Assembly (NCBI GenBank): GCA_964390335.1
Contig: CAYMHU010000018.1
Location: forward strand, 1 to 64,000
DNA: 64,000 bases
Source: Granulosicoccus sp964390335
Lineage (GTDB): Bacteria > Pseudomonadota > Gammaproteobacteria > Granulosicoccales > Granulosicoccaceae
Reading direction: 5' to 3'
Shown in pieces: positions 43,697-52,375 of the stretch. Positions within the stretch are counted from its first letter, which is position 1. The number at the start of each line of letters is the position of its first letter. The translations under genes were made by a program, and so were the position numbers. The notes under the pieces were generated by a model. That model was not told the origin of the DNA. It was given only the letters and a program-made list of their open reading frames with translations, and searched no databases.

Positions 43697-46600
43697 GAAG
43701 CTGGTAAAGCCGCTGCACATCGCCATCATTGTGGCGGTGTTTGCTGTGGCATTTATTCTTCTAGCGCCAAAAAGGCAGAATTTTGATGAAGTTAATGCAG
43801 TGCAGCACAATGGAAAAGTGCAGCCAGTTGATTCACTTGATCTCGCGTATTTAAAAGCAACCCATATCAATGGTGATAAGTCTGGTGTAGAGCTAGGTGC
43901 AGCTGCACAAATTTTGGTTCAAAGCGGTCGGGTGGAAGATGCCCGCGATTTAGTCGATGCTAATCCACAGATAGTGCTGTCGGAATCTGAACGTTTTTTA
44001 TTGGACTTGGAGTTGGCAGTATCACAGTGGCAAAACGTATCGGGTAGTGACGATTCTATCCGTGCGGAGAAAAGTGCCGCAGTACTGAATTTACTTGAAA
44101 CTGTGCACAATCGTAGTCAACTGCAATCAGGAGAAGTACTTCAGCGCGTGCTTGAACTGAGTAGGGCCGAGAATTCACCTGTGCAGAATGATGCAACAAA
44201 ACAGTCGCTCATGTTTAATACTTATATTCTGCTGTCGCAGAACGATTCCGATAACGCGGCTTACTGGTTGCAATCGTGTGGCGATACATTCACGGGATAT
44301 GGCGATACCCAGCGATCATTGTCGTGTTACAAAAGCGCGCTACAAAGTGCTTCGGATAAAAATAAGTTCGACTTAAGCATCGCGGTATTACGGCAGCTCT
44401 ATAAGCTGGGTAATCAGCCTGAGGTAGATCAACTGCAGCAGGTCCTCGTACAAGACGCTTCACTCGACTCATCCCAGCTAGAAGTGCTCAGTTCAGTTTT
44501 GCTTGAATATGAACGTGCAGACCTTGCGCATCCACTTTATGCACGGTTATCGCGAATTGATACCTCGGAACGCGAAGCATGGTTGTTCACAGCTGCAAAA
44601 TGGGCCGAGGCTGCTAACAATCCAGCCCAAGCTGTTGCATACCTTGATGAGTCTGTAGCTTATCGTGATGAAGCGCCGGATGCACAAATCGAACAACGCA
44701 TTCAAACCTTGTTAATAGCTGCTAATAAGAACGAAGAAGCTTTGGAGCGGATACTCATTTCGATTGATGCTCATCCAAATAATACCGAGATTCTAAGCAT
44801 AGCTATTTCGCTTGCTCGACAAATAAGCAACGAAAAGCTGGCGTTTGAACTTAATAAAAAATTACTGCAATTAGAACCAGAAAATATAGAGTCAGTGCTT
44901 ACTCAGGTAGAGCTTTCGTTGGGGCAGTCAGATTTGTCATCAGCTTTACGCTGGAGTAGCGCAGCGGTCGAGCTTGACCCGCAAAACCCCGATATACGTC
45001 GAAAGCATGCTTATGTCAGTGAGTGGGCAGGTAAGCCCATCCAAGCGTCGTCTCATTGGCAATGGTTGGTGGAAAATCATGATGATGCCGCAGCGATTTA
45101 TCAAGTGGTCCGCTTATCGTCAATGACTTTGCAACCACAGTTGGCAGCCACAGCGTTGCGTCGATTAACAGCGCAACAAAAACCCACCCCAGATCAAGTA
45201 TCAAAATTGGTGGATTTTTACGAACTGGATGGACAACCTCAATTAGCGGCAGAAGCTTTACAAGAGCTTACAGACACCTACGGTGCTGATCGTCATGTAT
45301 TAACCGAGTTGGCCAACCTGCACTACAAAAATCAGGATTTCGAACGTTCGCTTGATGCATGGCAGCAATTGCGCAATACCGTCGGGCCGTCCAGTCAGGG
45401 AATGCTTGCCCGTATGGAGCTTAACTGGCGATTAAATAACCCGGAAAAAGCGCTGGCTATAGCCAAAGACATACAAGGCGGTATCTTGATCAGTGATGCC
45501 AGTGACATTCAAGTGCGCATTATCTCAGAACTAGCATGGCGGTATCGCGAGCATGAGCTCGCGTTGTTCGTAAAACCCATGCTGTCCTCAGTGCAAGACC
45601 GACAATCTCTAATTCGTGAAAATTTACGCTTGGTAAACGCATCGCTTGCATTGGGTGATAAGCAAAGTGCGCAAGCTGAGGCTTATCAGAACTGGCAGGA
45701 ATCAGGCTTGGCAGAGTTTGGTTTACAAACAATGCGCATTGCCTATGAGCGCGTTGACGATACTGTCGTTAATGAGTTTTTACAAGAAAACGAACAAACG
45801 GCGGTACTAATGGATTCGCCGGAATATTGGAACTTGCGTGCGGCAGCCGAACTACGACAAAACAAGTTTCAATTAGCACAGCAATCATACAGCCGCGCTT
45901 TATCACTGGATGCGAATAACATAGACGCTATCGCCGGTTTGCTGTGGATGCACATTGGCAACAATGATTTTGATGCAACGGATGAACTACTCGCCACTTA
46001 TGAACCTCAAGCCATACAATCAAGAGTGTTATGGGCGCCGTATGCCTTGGCCTATTTGCGACAAGGAGATGCTACCAGTAGTCTGGAATGGTTTGATCGA
46101 TTAGAAAACGCGCTGGGTAACGACTATGGCTTGTTGCTCAGTTACGCAGATGCGTTAGAGCTTGCCGGTAACACTGAAGATGCATCCAAGCTGCGCGCAC
46201 ATGCTGTGAATACGTTGCGTCCGTTATTGGCAGAGGGCAGTCGTGATGATCATGACAAGCTGTTACAACAGTACACTACGTTGGTTACCCGCTACGGCTC
46301 AGCGCAAGACAAAATTGAATGGACGCAAGTGGTTTTGGGCGACAATGCCACTGTTCGTCCCCAGAACAGGTTTTGGCGTGAAGACATGGCTATTACCTGG
46401 CTTATGAGCACGCAAAGGCACGAATATGCGCGGCTTGTAATGACCGAGATGCACAGGGATCGATTAGCACAACCAGAATGGCAATCGTTAGCCATTGCAA
46501 TGCAAACTGAAAACCTTCAAGTGGTGTCGCAAATTTTGCAGGCCGGCACTGGTATTACCGTAGGTGATCAAATCCTGGCAATGCGTCAACTGGGACAGGA

Positions 46601-47639
46601 GCGCGAAGCGCATACCCTGACAACAAAAACATTATCAAACCCGGCATCTATTTTTGACAAAACGGTTGCCGAACAGTCTTATGCATTGCTACGGGCGAAT
46701 CGGCCAAGTCATACAACTGGACGTGTTAATTCGTTATCAACGAAACGGCTTGCTGTTAATGAGCGCGGTTTGTCTATTCGACACACACTGTTTAATCGCA
46801 ATATTGGTTATGGGTTGGATGCAAAACAGAGAAGCTATAGTTCAGACTCCTTGAATCTTGCGGGTAATCAAGAAGAATCTGAAATAGCCATGTCGCTGTA
46901 TCTGGGTGATCGGCAGCATGGTGCTCGGGTTACTGCGGGTCTTATATCGGGTGAAGATAATAAACTGACCTTCGCTGACGGTGAGTATCATGTGAGTAAC
47001 ACGCGCGGAACCACGAAGCTAACAGCTGACCTTGCTTATAACGAAACACCAAGTGGTGCCGAAGAACTGCAAATCGCGGCAAAGCAAAATCGCGCTGGTG
47101 TCACCCTGGACATGGCGGTAGGTGCGCGCGAATACTTACAGCTAGGTGCGGATGTCAATGACATCACCAGCAGAGTTGATCACGAACAGATCGCAAAAGG
47201 TGTTCAATCCCGCGCGGAGTTCGGTTATCGGGGAGCGTATGGTGCGCACAACTGGTCAACCAGTATTCAAGCGCAAAACACGGTTTATGATCGAGCGGAT
47301 AGCTTGCCGTCTGAGCTGCAACTTAGCGCTGGTTCCAGCATGGATTCCATTATTGCTAAGCAAAGCGCCAGATTGGGCTTGGGTTTTAGCTTGGAGCGTG
47401 GCGGAGTCGGTTTGGACTTTCCGCAGTCCGGTTCACCGCGCTACTTTTTAAATGCGTCCGTTGCACACACATGGCCTGCAAGAAATATTGGCGTACAGGT
47501 TAATGCTGGCGCAGGGGTTCGGGTACTGGGTGGTGATGAGCTCGGTTTTAGTTTATCGCACGACTCCCAAACAGTGACTTCATCGCAGGCCAAGTCCGGA
47601 ACAACCGCGTTTGGCGTGAACTATCGGTATCACTTCTAA
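43671..47639 (+). CDS. pelB: Pel outer-membrane porin and TPR scaffold PelB
   Basis: A 1322-residue protein (P. aeruginosa PelB is ~1190). An N-terminal helix (~14-33) anchors it in the inner membrane. A long periplasmic superhelix of TPRs follows (for example NAAYWLQSCGDTFTGYGDTQRSLSCYKSAL and QLAQQSYSRALSLDANNIDAIAGLLWMHIG, each split over helices). From ~1025 alternating strands form the export beta-barrel, ending VNYRYHF with the C-terminal Phe typical of outer-membrane insertion. The TPRs recruit PelA and protect the polymer. ATG 43671 lies inside the end of pelA. It is the last gene of the operon. Confidence 0.93.
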   Translation: MQSSTVKREKLVKPLHIAIIVAVFAVAFILLAPKRQNFDEVNAVQHNGKVQPVDSLDLAYLKATHINGDKSGVELGAAAQILVQSGRVEDARDLVDANPQIVLSESERFLLDLELAVSQWQNVSGSDDSIRAEKSAAVLNLLETVHNRSQLQSGEVLQRVLELSRAENSPVQNDATKQSLMFNTYILLSQNDSDNAAYWLQSCGDTFTGYGDTQRSLSCYKSALQSASDKNKFDLSIAVLRQLYKLGNQPEVDQLQQVLVQDASLDSSQLEVLSSVLLEYERADLAHPLYARLSRIDTSEREAWLFTAAKWAEAANNPAQAVAYLDESVAYRDEAPDAQIEQRIQTLLIAANKNEEALERILISIDAHPNNTEILSIAISLARQISNEKLAFELNKKLLQLEPENIESVLTQVELSLGQSDLSSALRWSSAAVELDPQNPDIRRKHAYVSEWAGKPIQASSHWQWLVENHDDAAAIYQVVRLSSMTLQPQLAATALRRLTAQQKPTPDQVSKLVDFYELDGQPQLAAEALQELTDTYGADRHVLTELANLHYKNQDFERSLDAWQQLRNTVGPSSQGMLARMELNWRLNNPEKALAIAKDIQGGILISDASDIQVRIISELAWRYREHELALFVKPMLSSVQDRQSLIRENLRLVNASLALGDKQSAQAEAYQNWQESGLAEFGLQTMRIAYERVDDTVVNEFLQENEQTAVLMDSPEYWNLRAAAELRQNKFQLAQQSYSRALSLDANNIDAIAGLLWMHIGNNDFDATDELLATYEPQAIQSRVLWAPYALAYLRQGDATSSLEWFDRLENALGNDYGLLLSYADALELAGNTEDASKLRAHAVNTLRPLLAEGSRDDHDKLLQQYTTLVTRYGSAQDKIEWTQVVLGDNATVRPQNRFWREDMAITWLMSTQRHEYARLVMTEMHRDRLAQPEWQSLAIAMQTENLQVVSQILQAGTGITVGDQILAMRQLGQEREAHTLTTKTLSNPASIFDKTVAEQSYALLRANRPSHTTGRVNSLSTKRLAVNERGLSIRHTLFNRNIGYGLDAKQRSYSSDSLNLAGNQEESEIAMSLYLGDRQHGARVTAGLISGEDNKLTFADGEYHVSNTRGTTKLTADLAYNETPSGAEELQIAAKQNRAGVTLDMAVGAREYLQLGADVNDITSRVDHEQIAKGVQSRAEFGYRGAYGAHNWSTSIQAQNTVYDRADSLPSELQLSAGSSMDSIIAKQSARLGLGFSLERGGVGLDFPQSGSPRYFLNASVAHTWPARNIGVQVNAGAGVRVLGGDELGFSLSHDSQTVTSSQAKSGTTAFGVNYRYHF

Positions 47640-47685
47640 ATCGCCCTTGTGTCAACGGCTTCTGCACTCAGCAATAGGTCAAAAT

Positions 47686-47716
47686 AAAAGCAATAGATGA
47701 ACTATATTGCTTTTTT
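47686..47716 (+). terminator. Intrinsic terminator of the pel operon
   Basis: A 10-bp perfect stem AAAAGCAATA / TATTGCTTTT with a 9-nt loop runs into a six-T tract (47711-47716). It starts 47 bp after the pelB stop. The remaining ~140 bp to the next gene should hold that gene's promoter. Confidence 0.85.
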
Positions 47717-47854
47717 CCATAAACTGTAACGCGGGTTTGCAGATTGATGCTGAGCGCTTGCACTACACTCTTTACACGGATATCCGCAAACACTTGAGCC
47801 GCGTACAATAAAGGCACTCTAGGCGGGTTTCTTCCACAATTGATGAGGTTTTCT

Positions 47855-48640
47855 ATGAAATGCAATGCGAATGGTGCACTGAGTGGTGTATCTAAATTAC
47901 TAACTGCTTCTGCGCTGTCTGCGTTACTGGTTGCGTGTGGCGGTGGAACCACTGATTCACAGGGTTTGCTGACCGATGGTGGCGAAACTGATGCAGGGCT
48001 GGGTCTTGATGCGGGTGAAACGGATTTTGGCAATACCGATGACGGCTTTGTATTCGGATTGCCGGATGATGATTCCGACGGTATTCCAAATCAAGATGAA
48101 GGTTTACCATGTCAAGGTAGAGGTGGTAGCGACCCAGGTTCTAGGAATGCAGAATGGATCGACAACTGTCACATAGAGTATGAATTTTCTGATAGTGATA
48201 GCGGTACTGTATACAAAGGGCCGTTCTACAAAAGTACCTATGCAAAAGGTATTCAATACATATTGTATTGTCGTGAAGAGGCAGGTGCATTCACACAAGA
48301 TGCATGGTCCGATGGTGTGTATGGTCCCAATACTGAAAACGCAGTCAGAGCGTTCCAGACTGCAGAAGGGTTATCCGTTGACGGCATTGTTGGTCCTGAA
48401 ACTTGGAACCGCATGCAAACCTTGGTTGATACTGACGATACGTATATTTCCACAAACGGGGACTATGATGCGTACGGCGTAGCGCAAGTGGCTGAACCTA
48501 ATGCAGCTTCGGGCATCAATTGTACACAGCAAGCTCATTTCTATGCCTTTACGAATGATCAGTTTATTATCGAATCTTGGGAACTCGCGGCAGAGCCTGG
48601 CAGCACGGCACAGGGTTCATTTTCCATCGCTGAGCCATAA
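47855..48640 (+). CDS. Lipoprotein with peptidoglycan-binding domain
   Basis: A 261-residue predicted lipoprotein. The signal ends in lipobox LVAC (Cys ~28) followed by GGG. An Asp/Gly/Thr-rich linker with a thrombospondin-type-3-like calcium loop (DDDSDGIPNQDEG) leads to a cysteine-containing segment. A PG_binding_1 domain follows (SDGVYGPNTENAVRAFQTAEGLSVDGIVGPETWNRM split over its three helices). It probably links the outer membrane to the cell wall. No catalytic domain is visible. ATG 47855 with GAGG 6 bp upstream is preferred to the ATG at 47843. It follows the pel terminator, so it is a separate unit. Confidence 0.82.
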   Translation: MKCNANGALSGVSKLLTASALSALLVACGGGTTDSQGLLTDGGETDAGLGLDAGETDFGNTDDGFVFGLPDDDSDGIPNQDEGLPCQGRGGSDPGSRNAEWIDNCHIEYEFSDSDSGTVYKGPFYKSTYAKGIQYILYCREEAGAFTQDAWSDGVYGPNTENAVRAFQTAEGLSVDGIVGPETWNRMQTLVDTDDTYISTNGDYDAYGVAQVAEPNAASGINCTQQAHFYAFTNDQFIIESWELAAEPGSTAQGSFSIAEP

Positions 48641-48693
48641 CGTCTGCCCACATCGTCGGGCAATCTAATGATTGCTAGCGGTATACTAGCCGG

Positions 48694-49725
48694 ATGCAGT
48701 TATTCTTAAAAGCAGTACTCACCGCGGCCGTTCTGGCCGCGGTTGTGTTTGGGTATCAACGCGTTTATCACAATCCTTCAGATCCATCAGCAACCGGGCA
48801 GGCAAATGCATCTGACGATGCTATAGCGACCACAGCCTCTATAGAGGATGCCAATGCGTTTGAACTCGAATCAAAACCATTCGAGCTAGCTGAAACTGAA
48901 ACGCAAATAACGTCCGGCACCGCTACTGAATCAACACCGAGTGTCGATAACACGCCTGCCGTCGAATACCCACCGCTAAACGCCTACGATATAGCACAAG
49001 CACCAGTCGATGATGCGACAGTGGAATCTTTAGTGTTTCGTTTGCGAAACGACAAGCAATTACTCATCGATCTTATCAACGAATACCGTGCCGAGACCGA
49101 TCCGAAGCGTCTTAACAGACTCACTATGATTCTGGGGTTAACGGCAACGCAAGAAACCCTAACACTGGCTGAAGAAATGATTTATTCGGGAATTGATGAG
49201 TCCCGTGACGCAGGTTTAGGGTTACTGAGTCGAATCGCACCTAATAATCCGGCGGCGTTCGATGTAGCCGCAAATTTATTAAGTAGCGAAACACAGCCCG
49301 ACGTCTTGGTTGCAACCATGAACGTGTTAGCCATTCCTAAAAATGCAGACGATAACCAACTTGCGTTGTTTGAAGCGCAGATCAGTCAAATGGTGAATCA
49401 TGAGTCGGTGGCCGTGCGGCGCCAGAGTATTTCGATATTGTCGAGAATCTCGAATGATTCTAATCTTGATCCTATTCTGGTGAATGCACTTGACGATAAT
49501 GATGCTTCGGTGCGTGAAGCAGCCGCATTCGCCTATGCAGAATTTCCCTATGAGAATCCGCAAGCAATTGATCGTTTAATGCGTATTGTTGAAGATCAGA
49601 ACGAGTCCAAGGGTTTACGTCGCGGTGCCGCATATGCGCTGAAGAATAAAGGGCTGGACGATGCGTCGTTAGCACGTGTGAACGCGGCATTGCAACAAAT
49701 GAGCAGACGTTCGGTCAGTCAATAG
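48694..49725 (+). CDS. Membrane-anchored HEAT-repeat protein
   Basis: A 343-residue protein with one N-terminal helix (residues ~4-22) as anchor or uncleaved signal. A Thr/Glu-rich linker of ~75 residues is followed by helical HEAT-type repeats: VAVRRQSISILSRISNDSNLDPILVNALDDND and ASVREAAAFAYAEFPYENPQAIDRLMRIVEDQN, each split between paired helices. The repeats suggest protein-protein contact in the periplasm. No enzymatic motif is seen. It starts 53 bp after the peptidoglycan-binding lipoprotein and may be co-transcribed. Confidence 0.8.
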   Translation: MQLFLKAVLTAAVLAAVVFGYQRVYHNPSDPSATGQANASDDAIATTASIEDANAFELESKPFELAETETQITSGTATESTPSVDNTPAVEYPPLNAYDIAQAPVDDATVESLVFRLRNDKQLLIDLINEYRAETDPKRLNRLTMILGLTATQETLTLAEEMIYSGIDESRDAGLGLLSRIAPNNPAAFDVAANLLSSETQPDVLVATMNVLAIPKNADDNQLALFEAQISQMVNHESVAVRRQSISILSRISNDSNLDPILVNALDDNDASVREAAAFAYAEFPYENPQAIDRLMRIVEDQNESKGLRRGAAYALKNKGLDDASLARVNAALQQMSRRSVSQ

Positions 49726-49775
49726 CAGCTCGGCTGTCATGTGGGCTTGGCATCTTAAACGAGTAATTGCGAGCG

Positions 49776-51124
49776 ATGAATTTACAACTGAATAAAAGCA
49801 ACAGTCGAGCGGTTCATGCGTTTGCTGAAGGTTTGGTACAGCAGAAATTGTTCAGCTCCATTGAATGGCAGGTCGTTAAGCAAAATCAATCCATTAGTGC
49901 AGGCTTGCAAGCGGTAGATACTGCAACGATAGCAAGCGTTGATGCTCCGGCCATTTATCGCATTTATTCCATGACCAAACCTATTGTCTCGGTTGTGGCG
50001 ATGCAACTTGTCGAGCAAAACCATTTAGCACTGGATGATCCCTTAAGTCAGTACATTCCGGCAATGGGTGCACTCAAGGTGCTTAATAATCAGGGTGGTT
50101 TAGATGCATTGGAAACCCCCATCACTATTCGGCACTTATTGACACACACTGCCGGGTTCAGCTACGACTTTCAGCCCAACTGCAAAGTGGCCGAACAATA
50201 CAGAGACGTTAAGTTAAGTGGTGATGCAACTCGCTCCTTGGCAGAAGTTATAGGTATGTTAACGACGTTGCCCTTAGCGTATCAGCCGGGCAGTAGTTGG
50301 AAATACAGTGTTGCAACTGATGTGCTTGCGCATGTTATCGAGAACGTGACGAATAAGTCATTACCTGAATTGTTATCTGAATTAATTTTTAAACCATTGG
50401 ACATGCAAGACACCGCATTCCATGTNNNNNNNNNNNNNNNNNNNNNNNNNNNNNNNNNNNNNNNNNNNNNNNNNNNNNNNNNNNNNNNNNNNNNNNNNNN
50501 NNNNNNNNNNNNNNNNNNNNNNNNNTGTTATCTGAATTAATTTTTAAACCATTGGACATGCAAGACACCGCATTCCATGTGGCCAACGACAAACAAGAAC
50601 GTTTGTTCCCGATGTATGGACCAAGAGATCTGGGGGATGTTGTTGTGGAATCTACAGAGCCCAATCAGTTAACGCAGATTGATGTTAATAGTAGCTATCC
50701 ATTCTCTGAAGATGCCGGCTTTTACCGCGGCGGTCATGGTTTGTTCTCTACCTTAAGCGACTATATGAAGTTTATGCACGTGCTACAACATGGCGTATCG
50801 CCCGATGGTCAGCGCTTTATGGCTGATGCAACACTCAACGAAATGTGGGCTGATCAGCTCGACTCTAAGCTACTGCCTATTGGTGTTGGTTTTAATCTAA
50901 TGATGGGATACAGCTGGAATTTGGCAGGTCGGCTCATGATTAACACAGAAGAGGCGCAGTTTAAAACCGTTCACGGTGAAGGCGGTTGGTCGGGCGCGGC
51001 GTCGACGTATTTCTGGATAGACAGAACCAACGATATTACCGGTATTGCAATGACCCAATATCTTGGTTCAACAACGCCATTGGGCCTGTCGATGATGTCG
51101 GCAGCTTATGAAATGTTCGAGTAA
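49776..51124 (+). CDS. Serine hydrolase, class C beta-lactamase/EstB family (split by an assembly gap)
   Basis: A penicillin-binding-protein-fold hydrolase, probably an esterase or peptidase. The nucleophile motif is S65-M-T-K68 (YRIYSMTKPIVS), the Tyr motif is YSVATD, and the third motif is HGEGGWSG. The coding sequence is interrupted by 100 N (50426-50525) with a 55-bp duplication on each side. Removing the N run plus one repeat copy gives 1194 bp, an exact 397-residue frame. The break is therefore an assembly artefact, not a pseudogene. ATG 49776 is used. No signal peptide is evident, so a cytosolic location is likely. The function beyond the family is unknown. Confidence 0.85.
50371..50580. 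repeat. Assembly gap with duplicated 55-bp flanks
   Basis: Bases 50371-50425 and 50526-50580 are identical and enclose exactly 100 N (50426-50525). The insert of 155 bp breaks the reading frame of the serine hydrolase. This looks like two contigs that overlap by 55 bp but were joined with a default gap. Confidence 0.95.
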
Positions 51125-51177
51125 TTGGTGGAGGCCTTCGGCAGCCATGTTCTCTAGCGCTGTGTTAAAAGCTATAG

Positions 51178-52287
51178 TCAGGTAGCCAGCAACTTTTTCG
51201 CTTGCGCTTTCGAGATTCGCCAATGCTCAGCTTCAGCGGCTTTGTCTCTGTTGACATCCATTTCCGGCCAGCCTTGGCAATGGCGTGCAATTAACTGCGT
51301 CAGCATATCAATATGATCTGCCCGATCATTAAGGCACGGTATATAGTGAAAACGCTCGCCACCGTTTTCCATAAAGTACTCTTTGTTTTCACCTTCAATT
51401 TCTTCCAGTGTTTCCAGGCAGTCTGCGGAAAAGGCCGGGCTAATAACGTCAATCGATTTAACGCCGGTGCCGGGTAAGCTTTTCATGGTTTCATCGCAAT
51501 AAGGTTGCAGCCATTCTTCTCGGCCAACACGCGATTGAAACACAACCTTAATTTTATCGTCGCTAATGCCGAGTTCGTGCGCTAACAACCGCGACGTTTT
51601 ATGGCACAGACAATGGTATGGATCGCCATTCATGAGATACCGTTTGGGAATCCCGTGATACGACGTCACCAGTAATTCACCACGGCCATTTTTATCCCAA
51701 CTTTCCCGAACACTGTTTGCTAAGCACTTTACATACGCCGGCTCATCGCAATATTGATTGATAAACCGTGTTTCGGGTATCCATCGTGTGTGTTGCAATC
51801 GTGTGGTAACAGCATCAAACACCGATGCGGTTGTAGTGCCTGAATACTGGGGATACATGGGCAGCACCAGCATACGCCGCACATTCTGTGCCTCCAGCTG
51901 ACTGATTGCGTGATCGATCGATGGTGAGCCGTAGCGCATGCCCAGAGTAACAACGACATTGTCGCCAAATTGGCTTTGTAGCGCGTGCTGAATTCCGGCC
52001 GCCTGTTTCTCAGAATTGTACAAAAGCGGGGAGCCGGTTTGCTCATCCCAGACCTCTTCATAGGCCTCCGCGCTCTTCGCCGGCCGCACACGCAGAATCA
52101 CACCGTGTAGAATAGCCTTCCACAGTATGCGAGGTAGTTCGATGATTCGTGGATCGCTCAGAAATTCGGCAAGATACCGGCGCACAGCTTTGGTTTCAGG
52201 TGCGTCTGGCGTGCCTAGATTAACGACCAGAATGCCCAGTTTTTCACTGGTGCCGTGTTCGTAGTCGGACTGACCTAAATATTTCAT
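51178..52287 (-). CDS. hemH: Ferrochelatase
   Basis: A 369-residue cytosolic or membrane-associated enzyme inserting ferrous iron into protoporphyrin IX, the last step of haem synthesis. It opens LGILVVNLGTPDAPETKAVRRYLAEFLSDPRII, typical of proteobacterial HemH. The catalytic His is in LLVTSYHGIPKRY. The segment KVVFQSRVGREEWLQPY and the conserved Glu region ISPAFSADCLETLEEI are present. The length is normal for the family. It is a single gene on the minus strand between two plus-strand units and divergent from pntAa. Confidence 0.95.
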   Translation of the reverse strand: MKYLGQSDYEHGTSEKLGILVVNLGTPDAPETKAVRRYLAEFLSDPRIIELPRILWKAILHGVILRVRPAKSAEAYEEVWDEQTGSPLLYNSEKQAAGIQHALQSQFGDNVVVTLGMRYGSPSIDHAISQLEAQNVRRMLVLPMYPQYSGTTTASVFDAVTTRLQHTRWIPETRFINQYCDEPAYVKCLANSVRESWDKNGRGELLVTSYHGIPKRYLMNGDPYHCLCHKTSRLLAHELGISDDKIKVVFQSRVGREEWLQPYCDETMKSLPGTGVKSIDVISPAFSADCLETLEEIEGENKEYFMENGGERFHYIPCLNDRADHIDMLTQLIARHCQGWPEMDVNRDKAAEAEHWRISKAQAKKLLAT

Positions 52288-52375
52288 TATATAAAGCGTT
52301 CTTAAGAGTCCAGTTGGTAGTATAAATCAACCCGATTAACTGCAACTCGTGTTTTAGCCGTAGAGGGCGATAAGT

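Noticed and set aside
49776..51124. Serine hydrolase as a pseudogene or two genes
   Set aside because: Frame loss is caused by 100 N plus a 55-bp duplicated end; merging restores a complete gene.
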